From Microcoleus sp. CSU_2_2 (lineage in GTDB: Bacteria > Cyanobacteriota > Cyanobacteriia > Cyanobacteriales > Microcoleaceae): 51,308 nt of DNA. The notes under the pieces are model-generated. The model had not been told where the DNA came from and ran no database searches. It was given only the letters and a program-made list of their open reading frames with translations. The position numbers were made by a program, and so were the translations under genes. Shown piece by piece: positions 8,722 to 17,111 of this stretch. The stretch spans positions 1 to 51,308 of the forward strand of contig JAAUPI010000005.1 of the NCBI GenBank assembly GCA_012035135.1. Direction: 5' to 3'. Each line of letters opens with the position of its first letter. Positions within the stretch are counted from its first letter, which is position 1.

Positions 8722-8996
8722 TTATCTTACCATCCATTTAAGCGATTGCACAAATCGGGTGCGCCGAAGAACACCCAATTATTCAAGTTAGATCGGGTTC
8801 GGTTAAATAGCTGGAGTTGAGACTAAAAAACGATCGCATCTAAAAGATGAAACAAGAGATTGCCAGCTAGAGTAGGCATCTATTTCGAGCCATTCATATT
8901 TGAGCAACTTCAACGAAAGTGGATTGATGTCTCGAAGTAAAAACATATAAAACCTGTTTGAATACAACTTGATATTTTTAGTAGATCATATCAGTC

Positions 8997-9887
8997 TTAT
9001 GGGGGAAAGTCAGAAAATTGTTTGATATCCCTCAAAATTATTTGAGGCTTTCCTTTGTATTGTTCTACCTTGCCATTGATATACACATAGCCACGTCCTA
9101 GACCTGCATAACGCTTTTCAATCAGCCGCTTTAAAGGTGCCATTGTGTTACTTTCAGCATCCGGTATCCACAAATCTAATTTATGATAAACTGAACCCGC
9201 ATAAATCAGAGCATTGCCACCGATCCATTTATTAATCCCAGCTTGCAAATCGCAGAAAATCGCGATCGATTTGGCTGTCTCGGAAGCTGATAATATTTTT
9301 GGGTAATCCAACCTTACAGAAAATGCTCTGCCCGTTGGTTCCGATAATCGAAATTCTTCGACAATTGAACCTCGCATCGACCACCAAGGCAATAGATTAG
9401 CATAATTGCGAGAGGGAATTTTAGCATTTGTACTTGGATTCCAAATCATCAAATTGTAGGCTTTTGCCACAGATTCTGCTTCCGTCATTTGGCGGTGATA
9501 TAATCTCGATCGCCCATATTTCACAAAGTAGGGACTCCAGCCTTCTTTAATCAATTTTAAATTGTAATTTTCTGCACCTTTATACACGTAGCAGAGAAGA
9601 CGACCGTAGTTATCCCGGTGTTTTTCCACAGCAATTTCTACTGGATCGTCGGTATCAAATTCAATATCCACCTTCACCAGTTCACCATCTGCGGTAGCGA
9701 AGTATTTTTTAGCCATTTCTGAAGCTTCTTTACCAGCCGTAGTTACTGGTTTTGAACTGCTGGGTTGGCTTTCTTCTGTATCTACACAAATCAGCCGCAG
9801 AGACTCTGTTTTGCCATCGATCGAAACTTTAATCGTATCGCCATCCACTACTTGAGTTATTTGCAGGTTCTGAATCCTGGTTGCCAT
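8997..9887 (-). CDS. staphylococcal-nuclease-like (SNase) domain protein
   Basis: A 296-residue protein whose first 160 residues match the thermonuclease OB-fold: TQVVDGDTIKVSI, then RLICVDTEES and HRDNYGRLLCYVYKGAENYNLKLIKEGW, giving the Asp/Arg calcium and phosphate cluster expected for catalysis. The C-terminal half (about 200-290) ends with GRGYVYINGKVEQYKGKPQIIL, which reads like a second nucleic-acid-binding OB-fold. I start at the ATG at 9887 (MATRIQN) because AGGG lies about 9 bases upstream and conservation begins there; the frame extends to 9935 without a usable ribosome-binding site. No signal peptide is seen, unlike secreted thermonucleases, so it is probably intracellular. Confidence 0.85.
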   Translation of the reverse strand: MATRIQNLQITQVVDGDTIKVSIDGKTESLRLICVDTEESQPSSSKPVTTAGKEASEMAKKYFATADGELVKVDIEFDTDDPVEIAVEKHRDNYGRLLCYVYKGAENYNLKLIKEGWSPYFVKYGRSRLYHRQMTEAESVAKAYNLMIWNPSTNAKIPSRNYANLLPWWSMRGSIVEEFRLSEPTGRAFSVRLDYPKILSASETAKSIAIFCDLQAGINKWIGGNALIYAGSVYHKLDLWIPDAESNTMAPLKRLIEKRYAGLGRGYVYINGKVEQYKGKPQIILRDIKQFSDFPP

Positions 9888-10095
9888 ATTTTGAACCCTG
9901 TTAGACTTGAGGTTTAATACGCATATCAGTTGCATTATACACGAGTTTGCTGTCTGTTAACACTGCTCTCTGTATTTTTATATTAATTTTTGCAAATTGT
10001 TGCACGATCGATAGTAAAATACGTCAATCAAATCTTTTTGGTTCAAATACTATACGATGGTAATGCCATACAACTATTATTTTATCGAACAATTA

Positions 10096-10171
10096 AACCG
10101 CAGATAAACGCAGATGAACGCAGATTATTAAAACCGCGTCCATCCGCATTAATCTGCTAAAATCTGCGGTT
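10096..10171. repeat. AACCGCAGAT inverted repeat, possible acs terminator
   Basis: Perfect 10-bp arms (10096-10105 and 10162-10171) enclose tandem GCAGATNAACGCAGAT units. It sits 9 bases beyond the acs stop codon and could end that transcript. A related half element, with CCGCAGATGAACGCAGATGAACGC units, is at 16279-16308, so this is a dispersed repeat. Confidence 0.75.
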
Positions 10172-10179
10172 GCACACCC

Positions 10180-12150
10180 CTACGAACCACCTCGCAATTT
10201 ATCCAAAACAGTCCGATCTTCCAAAGTCGAAGTATCTCCAGAAACCTCCTCTCCCGCAGCCAAAGAACGCAACAAACGCCGCATAATTTTCCCGCTGCGA
10301 GTCTTCGGTAAAGCATCAGTAAATCGAATCTCTCCCGGACGCGCGATCGCCCCTATTTCTTTAACGACGTGCTGCTTCAATTCCTTAGCTAATTCATCGC
10401 TAGGTTGCTGTGAGTTGTCTAACGTCACAAAAGCCACAATTTCCTCACCTTTAATCTCGTCCGGTTTGCCAACAACCGCAGCTTCCGCCACCGCTGGATG
10501 GGATACCAAAGCCGATTCAACTTCCATAGTTCCGAGTCGGTGTCCTGCCACATTAATTACATCGTCAACGCGGCCCATTACCCAGAAATAACCGTCTTTA
10601 TCCTTGTGCGCGCCGTCTCCTGCAAAGTAAACGAATTGCCCATCTTTCGGGTGCAAATATTCCCAATAAGTGCGGCGAAAACGATCGGGATCGTTGTAAA
10701 GAGTGCGCATCATTCCCGGCCAAGGATGTTTGATAACTAAATAACCGCCGCTTTGATTAGTTACAGGTTCGCCATCTTGGTCAACGACATCGGCAACAAT
10801 TCCGGGGAAAGGTAGAGTTGCAGAACCGGGTTTTGTGGGGATTGCACCGGGCAAAGCGGTAATCATAATTCCGCCTGTTTCTGTTTGCCACCAAGTATCG
10901 ACGATCGGACAATTCGAGTTGCCAATTACCCGCTGATACCACATCCAAGCTTCGGGATTGATCGGTTCGCCGACGGTTCCCAACAATCGCAAAGATGACA
11001 AATCTCTGGCATTTGGCAATTCTTCGCCCATTTTCATAAACGTGCGAATTGCTGTTGGTGCGGTATAGAAAACTGTGACGCCGTATTTGGCAATTACATC
11101 CCAAAAACAGCCGGGATTTGAAGGTCGAGGTGCGCCTTCATACATTAATGTTGTCGCACCGTTGGACAGCGGCCCGTAGACGATGTAACTGTGTCCGGTA
11201 ATCCAGCCGACATCAGCGGTACACCAGTAAACATCGGTATCTTGCAAGTCGAATATCCACTTGGTTGTCATGTGGGTATAAAGGTTGTAACCGCCCGTTG
11301 TATGGACGACTCCTTTGGGTTTTCCGGTACTTCCCGAAGTGTAGAGAATGAATAGCATATCTTCGCTATCCATCGGTTCGGCAGGACAATTTGGAGAGGC
11401 ATTTTTTTGCAATTCGTGCCACCAAACATCGCGCCCCGGTTCCATCTCAATTTGCTGTTTGGTGCGTTGAACTACGAGGACGTTGGTAATGCTGGGTACG
11501 GCGTTATTTGCTAATGCTTTATCGACTTGTGCTTTGAGGCCGACTGCTGTATCTTTGCGGAAGCCACCATCAGCAGTAATTACCAGTTTTGCTTGGCCGT
11601 CAACGAGTCGATCGCGCAATGCTTCGGCACTGAATCCGCCAAAAACAACGCTGTGTACTGCACCGATTCTGGCACAAGCTAACATGGCGATCGCAGCTTC
11701 GGGAATCATCGGCATATAAATACCAACGCGATCGCCCTTTTGCACTCCCAATTCCTTAATAACATTCGCCATTTGGCAAACTTCGCGGTGCAGTTGCGCG
11801 TAAGTTAGCGTGCGGGAATCTCCGGGTTCGCCTTCCCAAATTAAGGCGGCTTTATTTTTTTTCCAAGTGGTTAAGTGTCTGTCCAGACAGTTGTAAGAAA
11901 TGTTGATTTTGCCGTTAACAAACCATTTAGCAAAAGGCGGCTGCCAGTCGAGTACGGTATCCCATTTTTGAAACCAGTCTAACTCTCGATCGGCCAATTC
12001 AGCCCAGAATGCTTGGGGGTCTGCTTTTGCTTTGTCGTAGAGGGCGCGGTATTCTTCCAAGCTTTTGACTTGAGCTTTTGCAGAGAATTCTGCGGGGGGT
12101 TGAAAAAGGCGTTTTTCTTGGAGGATTGATTCGATCGTATCTTGTGACAT
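10180..12150 (-). CDS. acs: acetyl-CoA synthetase (AMP-forming)
   Basis: Activates acetate to acetyl-CoA through acetyl-AMP. The 656 residues are full length for Acs. Motifs in order: the ATP loop [30 protein letters not shown] (adenine and acetate pocket), [33 protein letters not shown] (hinge and C-terminal domain), and [14 protein letters not shown] with the catalytic Lys that is acetylated in Acs regulation. The Trp in the WWQTE motif favours small acyl chains, that is acetate. It is monocistronic, flanked by a repeat hairpin downstream and an AT-rich gap upstream where no promoter could be assigned confidently. Confidence 0.97.
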   Translation of the reverse strand: MSQDTIESILQEKRLFQPPAEFSAKAQVKSLEEYRALYDKAKADPQAFWAELADRELDWFQKWDTVLDWQPPFAKWFVNGKINISYNCLDRHLTTWKKNKAALIWEGEPGDSRTLTYAQLHREVCQMANVIKELGVQKGDRVGIYMPMIPEAAIAMLACARIGAVHSVVFGGFSAEALRDRLVDGQAKLVITADGGFRKDTAVGLKAQVDKALANNAVPSITNVLVVQRTKQQIEMEPGRDVWWHELQKNASPNCPAEPMDSEDMLFILYTSGSTGKPKGVVHTTGGYNLYTHMTTKWIFDLQDTDVYWCTADVGWITGHSYIVYGPLSNGATTLMYEGAPRPSNPGCFWDVIAKYGVTVFYTAPTAIRTFMKMGEELPNARDLSSLRLLGTVGEPINPEAWMWYQRVIGNSNCPIVDTWWQTETGGIMITALPGAIPTKPGSATLPFPGIVADVVDQDGEPVTNQSGGYLVIKHPWPGMMRTLYNDPDRFRRTYWEYLHPKDGQFVYFAGDGAHKDKDGYFWVMGRVDDVINVAGHRLGTMEVESALVSHPAVAEAAVVGKPDEIKGEEIVAFVTLDNSQQPSDELAKELKQHVVKEIGAIARPGEIRFTDALPKTRSGKIMRRLLRSLAAGEEVSGDTSTLEDRTVLDKLRGGS

Positions 12151-12274
12151 CGCTGTTAGTTTTTAGTTCAGTTACTCTTTTTAGCTATTGTGTGCATAAA
12201 TTGGGGCAAAAGTATGTTTATTTTCCTTAAGACTTTGGGAAAATTTGTAACTGTTGGGGATGTGTTAGAAATTA

Positions 12275-12634
12275 TTACAGCGGTAAATGCTCAATTCTAT
12301 CTTGGTATTCATCATCAAACGAGCCTTGATAAATCAAAATCAGTTCGTCAATATTTTGACCGATACTCATCTTGGAATTCAGGATAAATATTCCTGGGAT
12401 ATGGCGATTTTGCTCTAGATAGTCTGCTAAATAAACTGGCATAGAGCGACGGTTGTTGGTAACGAGAATGAAGTTGTGAGTTTCGCACCAAATAAGAATT
12501 TCTGGATCGAGAGTTCCTTGGGCAGGTGCTGTTAGTTCTCCCACTGCTAAAACAAACACATTAGGGTTGCGCCGCCGGATTTGGTTAGCATAGGCAGGAT
12601 CGACATTTTCATCAAATAGATACTGGATTGCCAT
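12275..12634 (-). CDS. DUF5615 PIN-like protein, probable toxin of a TA pair
   Basis: A 119-residue protein of the DUF5615 type: the N-terminal FDENVD, DPEILIWCETHNFILVTNNRRSMP and a C-terminal acidic tail. These Asp-rich positions (DEN; D.EI; TNN/D-like) resemble the metal centre of PIN-like RNases. It overlaps the upstream DUF433-containing gene by 23 bp, so the two are translationally coupled, as usual for DUF433/DUF5615 toxin-antitoxin pairs. The motif after LVT is NNRRS rather than the more common D..D, so activity is uncertain. Confidence 0.8.
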   Translation of the reverse strand: MAIQYLFDENVDPAYANQIRRRNPNVFVLAVGELTAPAQGTLDPEILIWCETHNFILVTNNRRSMPVYLADYLEQNRHIPGIFILNSKMSIGQNIDELILIYQGSFDDEYQDRIEHLPL

Positions 12635-13127
12635 CAGCTTTTCTCATTGCATCTCTTGCTGCTCTCAATTTGCGGATTTTTTCAGCCGCGGTCGAAGGAT
12701 TGCGACGTTGTTCTTCTCGCATTTTCTCACTCCATTCCCACCATTCGGTCATGTACTTACCGACTGCTCCTTTGTTGTGCAGGTAGTACAAAATTGTCGC
12801 ATAAACCTGTTCGAGGGTGAGGGATGTATAAATGTTAGCGATTTCTTCGGGAGTTCGAGCGCGAAACAGGTATTCATAAAGGATGGTTTCGATGCCGATG
12901 CGCGTTCCTTTGAGCCGAATATCATCTGGTCTGAGGAAGTTGAAATAGTCTTCTAGTTTCGTGGTTTGGTGGTTGGTTTCCTTAGATGGCTCGCTTTCAT
13001 TAATCTCTGTTATTTCTGGAACCAGCATGATTACTTCGACTCGGCTATTGCGTTCTAACTTTAGCGGTTCGTCAACGGACAATTGCCCTCGATCGTCGAT
13101 CGTTGCCATCACTTTAATTGCTTTCAT
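12612..13127 (-). CDS. chimeric antitoxin: RelN-like N-terminus fused to DUF433
   Basis: 171 residues. Residues 1-38 (MKAIKVMATIDDRGQLSVDE... to LVPE) are nearly identical to the N-terminus of the RelN-type antitoxin encoded at 13369-13614. Residues about 57-118 form a DUF433 domain (LEDYFNFLRPDDIRLKGTRIGIETILYEYL...EEIANIYTSLTLEQVYATILYYL), a winged-helix antitoxin fold. The C-terminal 50 residues are charged and may bind the toxin. The promoter and N-terminal coding DNA lie in a 245-bp direct repeat shared with the next gene, so the fusion probably arose by duplication and recombination. The partner toxin is the overlapping DUF5615 gene. Confidence 0.8.
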   Translation of the reverse strand: MKAIKVMATIDDRGQLSVDEPLKLERNSRVEVIMLVPEITEINESEPSKETNHQTTKLEDYFNFLRPDDIRLKGTRIGIETILYEYLFRARTPEEIANIYTSLTLEQVYATILYYLHNKGAVGKYMTEWWEWSEKMREEQRRNPSTAAEKIRKLRAARDAMRKADGNPVSI

Positions 13128-13226
13128 AAAATATAGCTGATTTACAGAATATATCTGGTATGATTATATCATAGCAAATCCGCTGGTAATGCTTTTATAA
13201 TATAAGTTGTCGAAACAGTCGATCGC
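12982..13226. repeat. 245-bp direct repeat, copy 1 (promoter plus antitoxin N-terminus)
   Basis: Paired with 13469-13713 at an offset of 487 bp. It covers the first ~48 codons of the chimeric antitoxin and all of its upstream region. Outside these limits the two loci do not match. The noncoding part differs at only about one base, while the coding part has accumulated more changes. Confidence 0.9.
13158..13175 (-). promoter_or_regulatory. probable -10 region and palindromic operator of the DUF433 antitoxin
   Basis: On the minus strand GATATAATCAT provides a TATAAT box (plus-strand ATTATA at 13163-13168), about 35 bases before the ATG. ATGATATAATCAT is close to palindromic, as expected for an antitoxin autoregulatory site. 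No convincing -35 box is visible at 17-bp spacing. An identical copy occurs at 13645-13662. Confidence 0.45.
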
Positions 13227-13247
13227 CCTCAAAACCCAACTCAAAAT

Positions 13248-13376
13248 TCAGACATCTTCTTCATCTTCAGTTGCACGCCGATCGTATTCTAAAATGATGC
13301 CGACAATTTCATCTGCTGGAATATCAGTTTGTAATGTTGGCGCAGCTTCGACTTGAATCAATGGTTGCTCAGACAT
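13248..13376 (-). CDS. 42-residue acidic protein coupled to RelN antitoxin (toxin position)
   Basis: Too short for a length-filtered search but well placed: its ATG (13374-13376) overlaps the TGA of the RelN-like gene in ATGTCTGA, the signature of translational coupling. The protein begins MSEQPLIQVEAAPTLQTDI and ends ATEDEEDV; it has no RelE-like core and is very acidic. It occupies the place of a toxin but looks more like an antitoxin-type or regulatory peptide, or the surviving start of a replaced gene. Family unknown. Confidence 0.5.
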   Translation of the reverse strand: MSEQPLIQVEAAPTLQTDIPADEIVGIILEYDRRATEDEEDV

Positions 13377-13614
13377 CATCAATTCCATCCCAAATTTTGG
13401 CAGCAGGAATCGTTTTACCCGTCATTGCTTCATGCCAAGCTTGACGGAAATCTGCTAAAATTACTTCATTAGATGGCTCGTCTTCATTAATTGCTGTTAC
13501 TTCTGGAACCAGCACAATTACTTCGACTCGGCTATTGCGTTCTAACTTTAGCGGTTCGTCAACGCACAATTGTCCTCGTTCGTTGATCGTTGCCATCACT
13601 TTAATTGCTTTCAT
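13369..13614 (-). CDS. RelN-family type II antitoxin
   Basis: 81 residues: an AbrB-like or RelN N-terminus (MKAIKVMATINERGQLCVDE...VEVIVLVPE) followed by a toxin-binding tail LADFRQAWHEAMTGKTIPAAKIWDGIDDV. That tail closely follows the cyanobacterial RelN consensus (R.G..EA.TG.TIP...WEGID). RelN normally precedes a RelE toxin; here a 42-residue acidic frame follows instead and no RelE gene is adjacent. Promoter and N-terminus are shared with the chimeric antitoxin downstream through a 245-bp duplication, so both operons may respond to the same repressor. Confidence 0.8.
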   Translation of the reverse strand: MKAIKVMATINERGQLCVDEPLKLERNSRVEVIVLVPEVTAINEDEPSNEVILADFRQAWHEAMTGKTIPAAKIWDGIDDV

Positions 13615-13713
13615 AAAATATAGCTGATTTACAGAATATATCTGGTATGATTATATCATAGTAAATCCGCTGGTAATGCTTTTATAATATAAGTTGTCGA
13701 AACAGTCGATCGC
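13469..13713. repeat. 245-bp direct repeat, copy 2
   Basis: The partner of copy 1 (12982-13226), carrying the RelN antitoxin N-terminus and promoter. It ends 10 bases before the ATG of the divergent nuclease-like gene at 13723, so that gene's promoter lies within the repeat. Confidence 0.9.
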
Positions 13714-13722
13714 ACTAAAGCC

Positions 13723-14382
13723 ATGACCGAAAACCCAGACGCCAGCAAACTTTCGCTAAATGACGTTCGCCGCCTTCTCAAACTGGAAAGACAAACAGCA
13801 AGTTCTTTTGCTGATTTTTTATCTATGGAACCGTTGACTGATTTTGAACAGCAAGAATTATTGCTAATTGAAAATCTCTTTTGGCGTCATTTAGAAGCAG
13901 GGAAAGTTTCGGCAAAAATGGTTAAATTTTTAGTGCTTGCGCCGTTAATGCGGTTAACTGGATTCTTCGACGTTCCTGTAGTGCTGACAATGGAGGATAG
14001 CATACCCATTGAAGTTGAGGATAAAGATACTTTAATTAAAGGGCGGTTGGATATTTTAGCTGTAAATCAGCCGGATGCAGAGATAGCGACGACACAGTTT
14101 TGGATTTTGGTAGTCGAGGCAAAAAATAGCGCGCTTGATTCTTGGGCCGGTTTACCGCAATTGCTGACTTATGCTTATAAAAGTTTGCAGCAGCAATCGT
14201 CTGTTTGGGGATTGACGACGAATGGCGAAAGTTATCGGTTTGTGCGGGTGACGCGAGGAAATCCTTGTACTTATCAGATTTTACCTGAAGTTAATTTGAT
14301 CGATCGAGAGCGATCGCTCTTATTGGCGCAAGTATTGAAAGCGATTTGCAAGTTGCAAAACGTGCAGTTACAATTGGCATAA
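13723..14382 (+). CDS. PD-(D/E)XK nuclease-like protein (HsdR N-terminal type)
   Basis: 219 residues resembling the small cyanobacterial proteins annotated as restriction endonuclease subunit R, N-terminal domain only. The nuclease core is visible: Glu near the N-terminus (LLLIENLFW), Asp in IKGRLDILAV, and E-x-K in WILVVEAKNSALD, followed by Q in GLPQLLTYAY. That is the Asp-ExK-Q order of the PD-(D/E)XK superfamily. There is no helicase motor and no HsdM or HsdS gene nearby, so it is not a type I system. It is divergently transcribed from the RelN operon and shares the short duplicated intergenic region. Function unknown; perhaps mobile-element related. Confidence 0.75.
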   Translation: MTENPDASKLSLNDVRRLLKLERQTASSFADFLSMEPLTDFEQQELLLIENLFWRHLEAGKVSAKMVKFLVLAPLMRLTGFFDVPVVLTMEDSIPIEVEDKDTLIKGRLDILAVNQPDAEIATTQFWILVVEAKNSALDSWAGLPQLLTYAYKSLQQQSSVWGLTTNGESYRFVRVTRGNPCTYQILPEVNLIDRERSLLLAQVLKAICKLQNVQLQLA

Positions 14383-14417
14383 CTTAGGATTGCAAACATA
14401 AATTATGTGCGATTTCA

Positions 14418-14891
14418 TCACTTCCTAGCAAAAGCTATCAAATACTTCGCGTGAATTTCTACTTCTGTCGCCAAAAAATCACTAAAGCTTTCATGACTTT
14501 TAATGAAAGAAGTTTCCTCTGTACCTTCGCAGTATGAGTAAGTCGGGGGTTCGGCGCCCTCTGATAATCTAAAAAAGCTGAATTGATAGCCCTGGTGCAT
14601 GAAGAAAATAAAGGCATCCTCTGGTATGGATTGGGCAAAGTTATTTTCCTGCAATAACTCGATCGCCCATTCTTGCAGTTGAGGTAGATGTTGAAAGAAA
14701 CAGTCCGAACCCCGCAAAAATTGACCCGCACTATGGCCCATAGATAACAGAAATTCCTGATAGGCGCGGGGCAGAGAAATTCCCAACTGTTGCTCGAAAG
14801 CAGCCACCTCATCGCGAGTACAGCCTACCAGTTCATCTTGGCGCACGAGTTTTAGTTCTATCAGTTGGTTTATGACTCGATCTAAGTACAT
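14418..14891 (-). CDS. SMI1/KNR4-family immunity protein
   Basis: 157 residues with the SMI1/KNR4 (SUKH) pattern: GCTRDEVAAFEQQLGISLPRAYQEFLLSMG at about residues 23-52, then DAFIFFMHQGYQFSFFRL and a C-terminal ESFSDFLATEVE helix. SUKH proteins are common immunity proteins for polymorphic and contact-dependent toxins. I start at the ATG 14891 because AAAGGA lies about ten bases upstream; the frame opens at a TTG at 14918. It follows the deaminase-toxin gene on the same strand 116 bases downstream, the order expected for toxin then immunity. Confidence 0.85.
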   Translation of the reverse strand: MYLDRVINQLIELKLVRQDELVGCTRDEVAAFEQQLGISLPRAYQEFLLSMGHSAGQFLRGSDCFFQHLPQLQEWAIELLQENNFAQSIPEDAFIFFMHQGYQFSFFRLSEGAEPPTYSYCEGTEETSFIKSHESFSDFLATEVEIHAKYLIAFARK

Positions 14892-15007
14892 AGCTAATAC
14901 ATCCTTTAAGTTTTGCAAGACTTACGCAGCATTGATGAAATTATCAAGATTTAAAACTTTAGATCTCCCCCATTTCAAAATAGGGTCGTGCCTAAGTTAT
15001 GCCTAGC

Positions 15008-15397
15008 TTACATTGTATCGTTTACCGTCAGTATGATATTGGGGAACCGCCTGCGAAATTGCTCTATTACCTCGCAACAGGAATCGCAGGGTGTTCTTTC
15101 TGTCCATAGATTTACTCTACCTTGAACTTCTGGTGTTTGAACATATCTCAATGCCACTTCCTCAAGTAGTTTGCGTTCGCTGTCATATGCTCGTGAATGT
15201 CCGGGTGGGACTTCAAAAGTCTGAAATAATGGTTCATCTGGTAAACCAACTGTGCCGGAACGAGTCGATCGACCGCTAATTGCTATCAATTCGCCGCGAT
15301 CGTTCCCAATCAGGAAGTCTGCAACAGCAATGTTTTTGTAGGGCGACACTCCTAGCGTTTCCCGAATTTGGTTAATCCGATTTATCCATTGTTCCAT
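15008..15397 (-). CDS. polymorphic-toxin deaminase domain (BURPS668_1122-like), stand-alone
   Basis: 129 residues. The zinc deaminase signature is present: AYDSERKLLEEVALRY (the x-x-E helix) and TERTPCDSCCEVIEQFRRRFPNI (the P-C-x-x-C helix), matching the toxin deaminase group I know as BURPS668_1122. Iyer and colleagues described such domains as C-terminal tips of bacterial secreted toxins. The usual H/C-x-E is D-S-E here, which would alter the third zinc ligand. I start at ATG 15397, which has AGAGGGC directly upstream. There is no trafficking domain, signal peptide, Rhs or hemagglutinin repeat, so this is an orphan toxin tip or a cytosolic deaminase. The SMI1/KNR4 gene follows. Confidence 0.78.
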   Translation of the reverse strand: MEQWINRINQIRETLGVSPYKNIAVADFLIGNDRGELIAISGRSTRSGTVGLPDEPLFQTFEVPPGHSRAYDSERKLLEEVALRYVQTPEVQGRVNLWTERTPCDSCCEVIEQFRRRFPNIILTVNDTM

Positions 15398-15612
15398 ATT
15401 GCCCTCTTTATATTTGACAATCCCCAGATTACCAAAAGGATTAGAGGCAAACAATGGCGAAATTTATCGTCTTTAAGGTAGCATTGACGGTAGAGTCGAT
15501 CGCCCGCTCGATCGAATTCTCTGTGTTGTCTGTGACGGCTGTTCCTTCTAGGGAGGCTCGATCGCGCTTGCTACCAAAAAAATGATGATAACAAGGTCGA
15601 TCGCACAATACA

Positions 15613-15843
15613 TTATTGGGATGGTGGAATCGGGCGATCGATCTGCGGATTTGGCGGTTGTTGGGTATTTTGAGTGGTGATGTAGGTTGTGGCTAGCGGA
15701 ATCAGGGCAGGAATTAGGGCGATCGCGATCGGTACTGCAACTTTTTCAATCCACCATTTGATGTTGGAATTATCAGATTTTTTCACTTTATTTACCTTTT
15801 TAGCTAATGCTGTCTTGTCTGAATTAGGTTTTTCTAGTTTCAT
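15613..15843 (-). CDS. small single-span membrane protein
   Basis: 76 residues: a Lys-rich N-terminus (1-30), a hydrophobic span about residues 33-55 (VAVPIAIALIPALIPLATTYI), and a Pro/Gln-rich tail. Positive-inside reasoning puts the N-terminus in the cytosol. There is no recognised family. It lies upstream of the deaminase on the same strand but 216 bases away, so membership in that unit is unclear. There is no strong ribosome-binding site. Confidence 0.5.
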   Translation of the reverse strand: MKLEKPNSDKTALAKKVNKVKKSDNSNIKWWIEKVAVPIAIALIPALIPLATTYITTQNTQQPPNPQIDRPIPPSQ

Positions 15844-15863
15844 TGTTTTAAGTTGAATAGGAC

Positions 15864-15960
15864 TTACGCACGGGTGGTCAGAAACCGGGTTTTTAGCGCT
15901 CGAACTTCGCTACAGCGCAAAAACTGTCAAAAACCCGGTTTCTTTGGTTTTGATGCGTAA
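15864..15960. repeat. CCGGGTTT palindromic repeat, copy 1 (REP/MITE-like)
   Basis: Starts AGGACTTACGCACGGGTGG and contains inverted arms AGAAACCGGGTTTTT and AAAAACCCGGTTTCT around about 35 variable bases. A second copy with the same ends and palindrome is at 42992-43080, and a short hairpin version at 1614-1641. The leading GGACTTACGC also starts the nested palindrome at 39788-39870. Confidence 0.8.
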
Positions 15961-16021
15961 CTTTACAATATCTAGATTTTTTGTGTTTGCGGGCGATCGT
16001 CAATTTAGTCTCACAAATTAG

Positions 16022-16270
16022 TTGTCAGGTAAAAAAGTAACGAGATCGTGTGTCAGCGATCATATTTCAAATATTTGTGAGTTATTTAATATCAAAAATG
16101 AACAGGGTTATACGCAACGTGATGAGTTGATTATATTAACAGAAATATTTAGTAATACAAATAAATTTCTTGAATGGTTTTGCTGGAATATCAGCCAACA
16201 GCTAAAGCTAGAATCTAATATCGATGAATATTTGCAGGCGAGGGCGAGGGCCTGGCTTGGTGAGATTTGA
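16022..16270 (+). CDS. uncertain short hypothetical, possibly a gene remnant
   Basis: 82 residues from a TTG start with no ribosome-binding site. The protein has a helical, non-repetitive composition (for example RDELIILTEIFSNTNKFLEWFCW), so it is not simple noise, but I recognise no family. It stops right at a CCGCAGATGAACGCAGATG repeat and follows a palindromic repeat, so it may be the middle of a gene trimmed on both sides by repeats. Confidence 0.3.
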   Translation: MSGKKVTRSCVSDHISNICELFNIKNEQGYTQRDELIILTEIFSNTNKFLEWFCWNISQQLKLESNIDEYLQARARAWLGEI

Positions 16271-16328
16271 GATTTTTTAACCGCAGATGAACGCAGATGA
16301 ACGCGGATGGCTTGATGGTTGAGCTTTT

Positions 16329-17111
16329 TCAAGCATTCGGATCGATACCCAATTCCCGCAGTTGAGCCGCGAGTATTTCACTGCGCTGGCGTTCAGTTTC
16401 TAATTGGGCGATCGCACTTTGGGCCCTTTGCCTTTCTTGTTCGGTTCTTTGTCGTTCCAATTCCGATTGTTCCGCACTCCAAAGCAGCAAATTTCCCGCT
16501 GCATCCCACCACCGCAACCAGTTCATAGTTGCACCCAATCGCGTTCCGTACCAAATACCCAAAAACAAATTAATTTCTGGTATCCAGTAATGTCCCTCTG
16601 CTGTCGGCGACTGCAAAACATATTGATTTTCTTGCAGACAGCGCACCTCCAAATCGACTTCATAAGGGTCAAAAATAACGTAGGTAGCAATCTGCAAAAT
16701 TTGCTCGTAGCAATACAGTTTGCCGTAAGGATATTTGGCGCGAACCGAATATTCTCCAGCGTCGGTTTCTGAGAGAAATTCCATCGCTATGGCAACTCGA
16801 TCGCCCTCCAAAGACGGCGTGTAGCTGCGGCGAATCACTCCTTCGGCTAGCGGCAATACTCGCGGCACGTACATCCAGTCTGGCGCTTTGACTACTGTCT
16901 TTTGATTGACGGTAGCAGAGATCGCAAAATTCGAGGCAATTAACATTTCGGGTTGAATGCGATCGCCGGTACCGAGAGCATCCGTCAGTGCGGACGCCAG
17001 CGGTGGCTGTTGAATATTTTCCACAGGATCGTCTGGTAATATAAAGTCTTCTGGCAGTTTTTCCCAGGTAACAATTGGTGCTTGTTTGGTGGGATTGATT
17101 TGGAGAACCAT
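16329..17111 (-). CDS. Uma2-family (DUF820) PD-(D/E)XK protein with coiled-coil tail
   Basis: 260 residues. The Uma2 fold is indicated by VKAPDWMYVPRVLP (the PD), VAIAMEFLSETDAGEYSVRAKYPYGKLYCYEQ (E-x-x-S then Y..K..YY-like motif) and ATYVIFDPYEVDLEVR. Uma2 proteins are greatly expanded in cyanobacteria and are presumed nucleases of mobile-element origin. Residues about 212-252 form a coiled coil of repeated ERQR/QRA/AQLETERQR, ending in the typical LRELGIDPNA tail. Monocistronic. Confidence 0.88.
   Translation of the reverse strand: MVLQINPTKQAPIVTWEKLPEDFILPDDPVENIQQPPLASALTDALGTGDRIQPEMLIASNFAISATVNQKTVVKAPDWMYVPRVLPLAEGVIRRSYTPSLEGDRVAIAMEFLSETDAGEYSVRAKYPYGKLYCYEQILQIATYVIFDPYEVDLEVRCLQENQYVLQSPTAEGHYWIPEINLFLGIWYGTRLGATMNWLRWWDAAGNLLLWSAEQSELERQRTEQERQRAQSAIAQLETERQRSEILAAQLRELGIDPNA

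Noticed and set aside
8563-8820. 85-codon frame in the MITE-like element
   Set aside because: Composed of tandem GGTAATT units and palindromes; not protein-like and it runs past the element end.
13723-14382. Type I restriction enzyme
   Set aside because: Only the nuclease-like N-terminal domain is present; no motor, HsdM or HsdS nearby.
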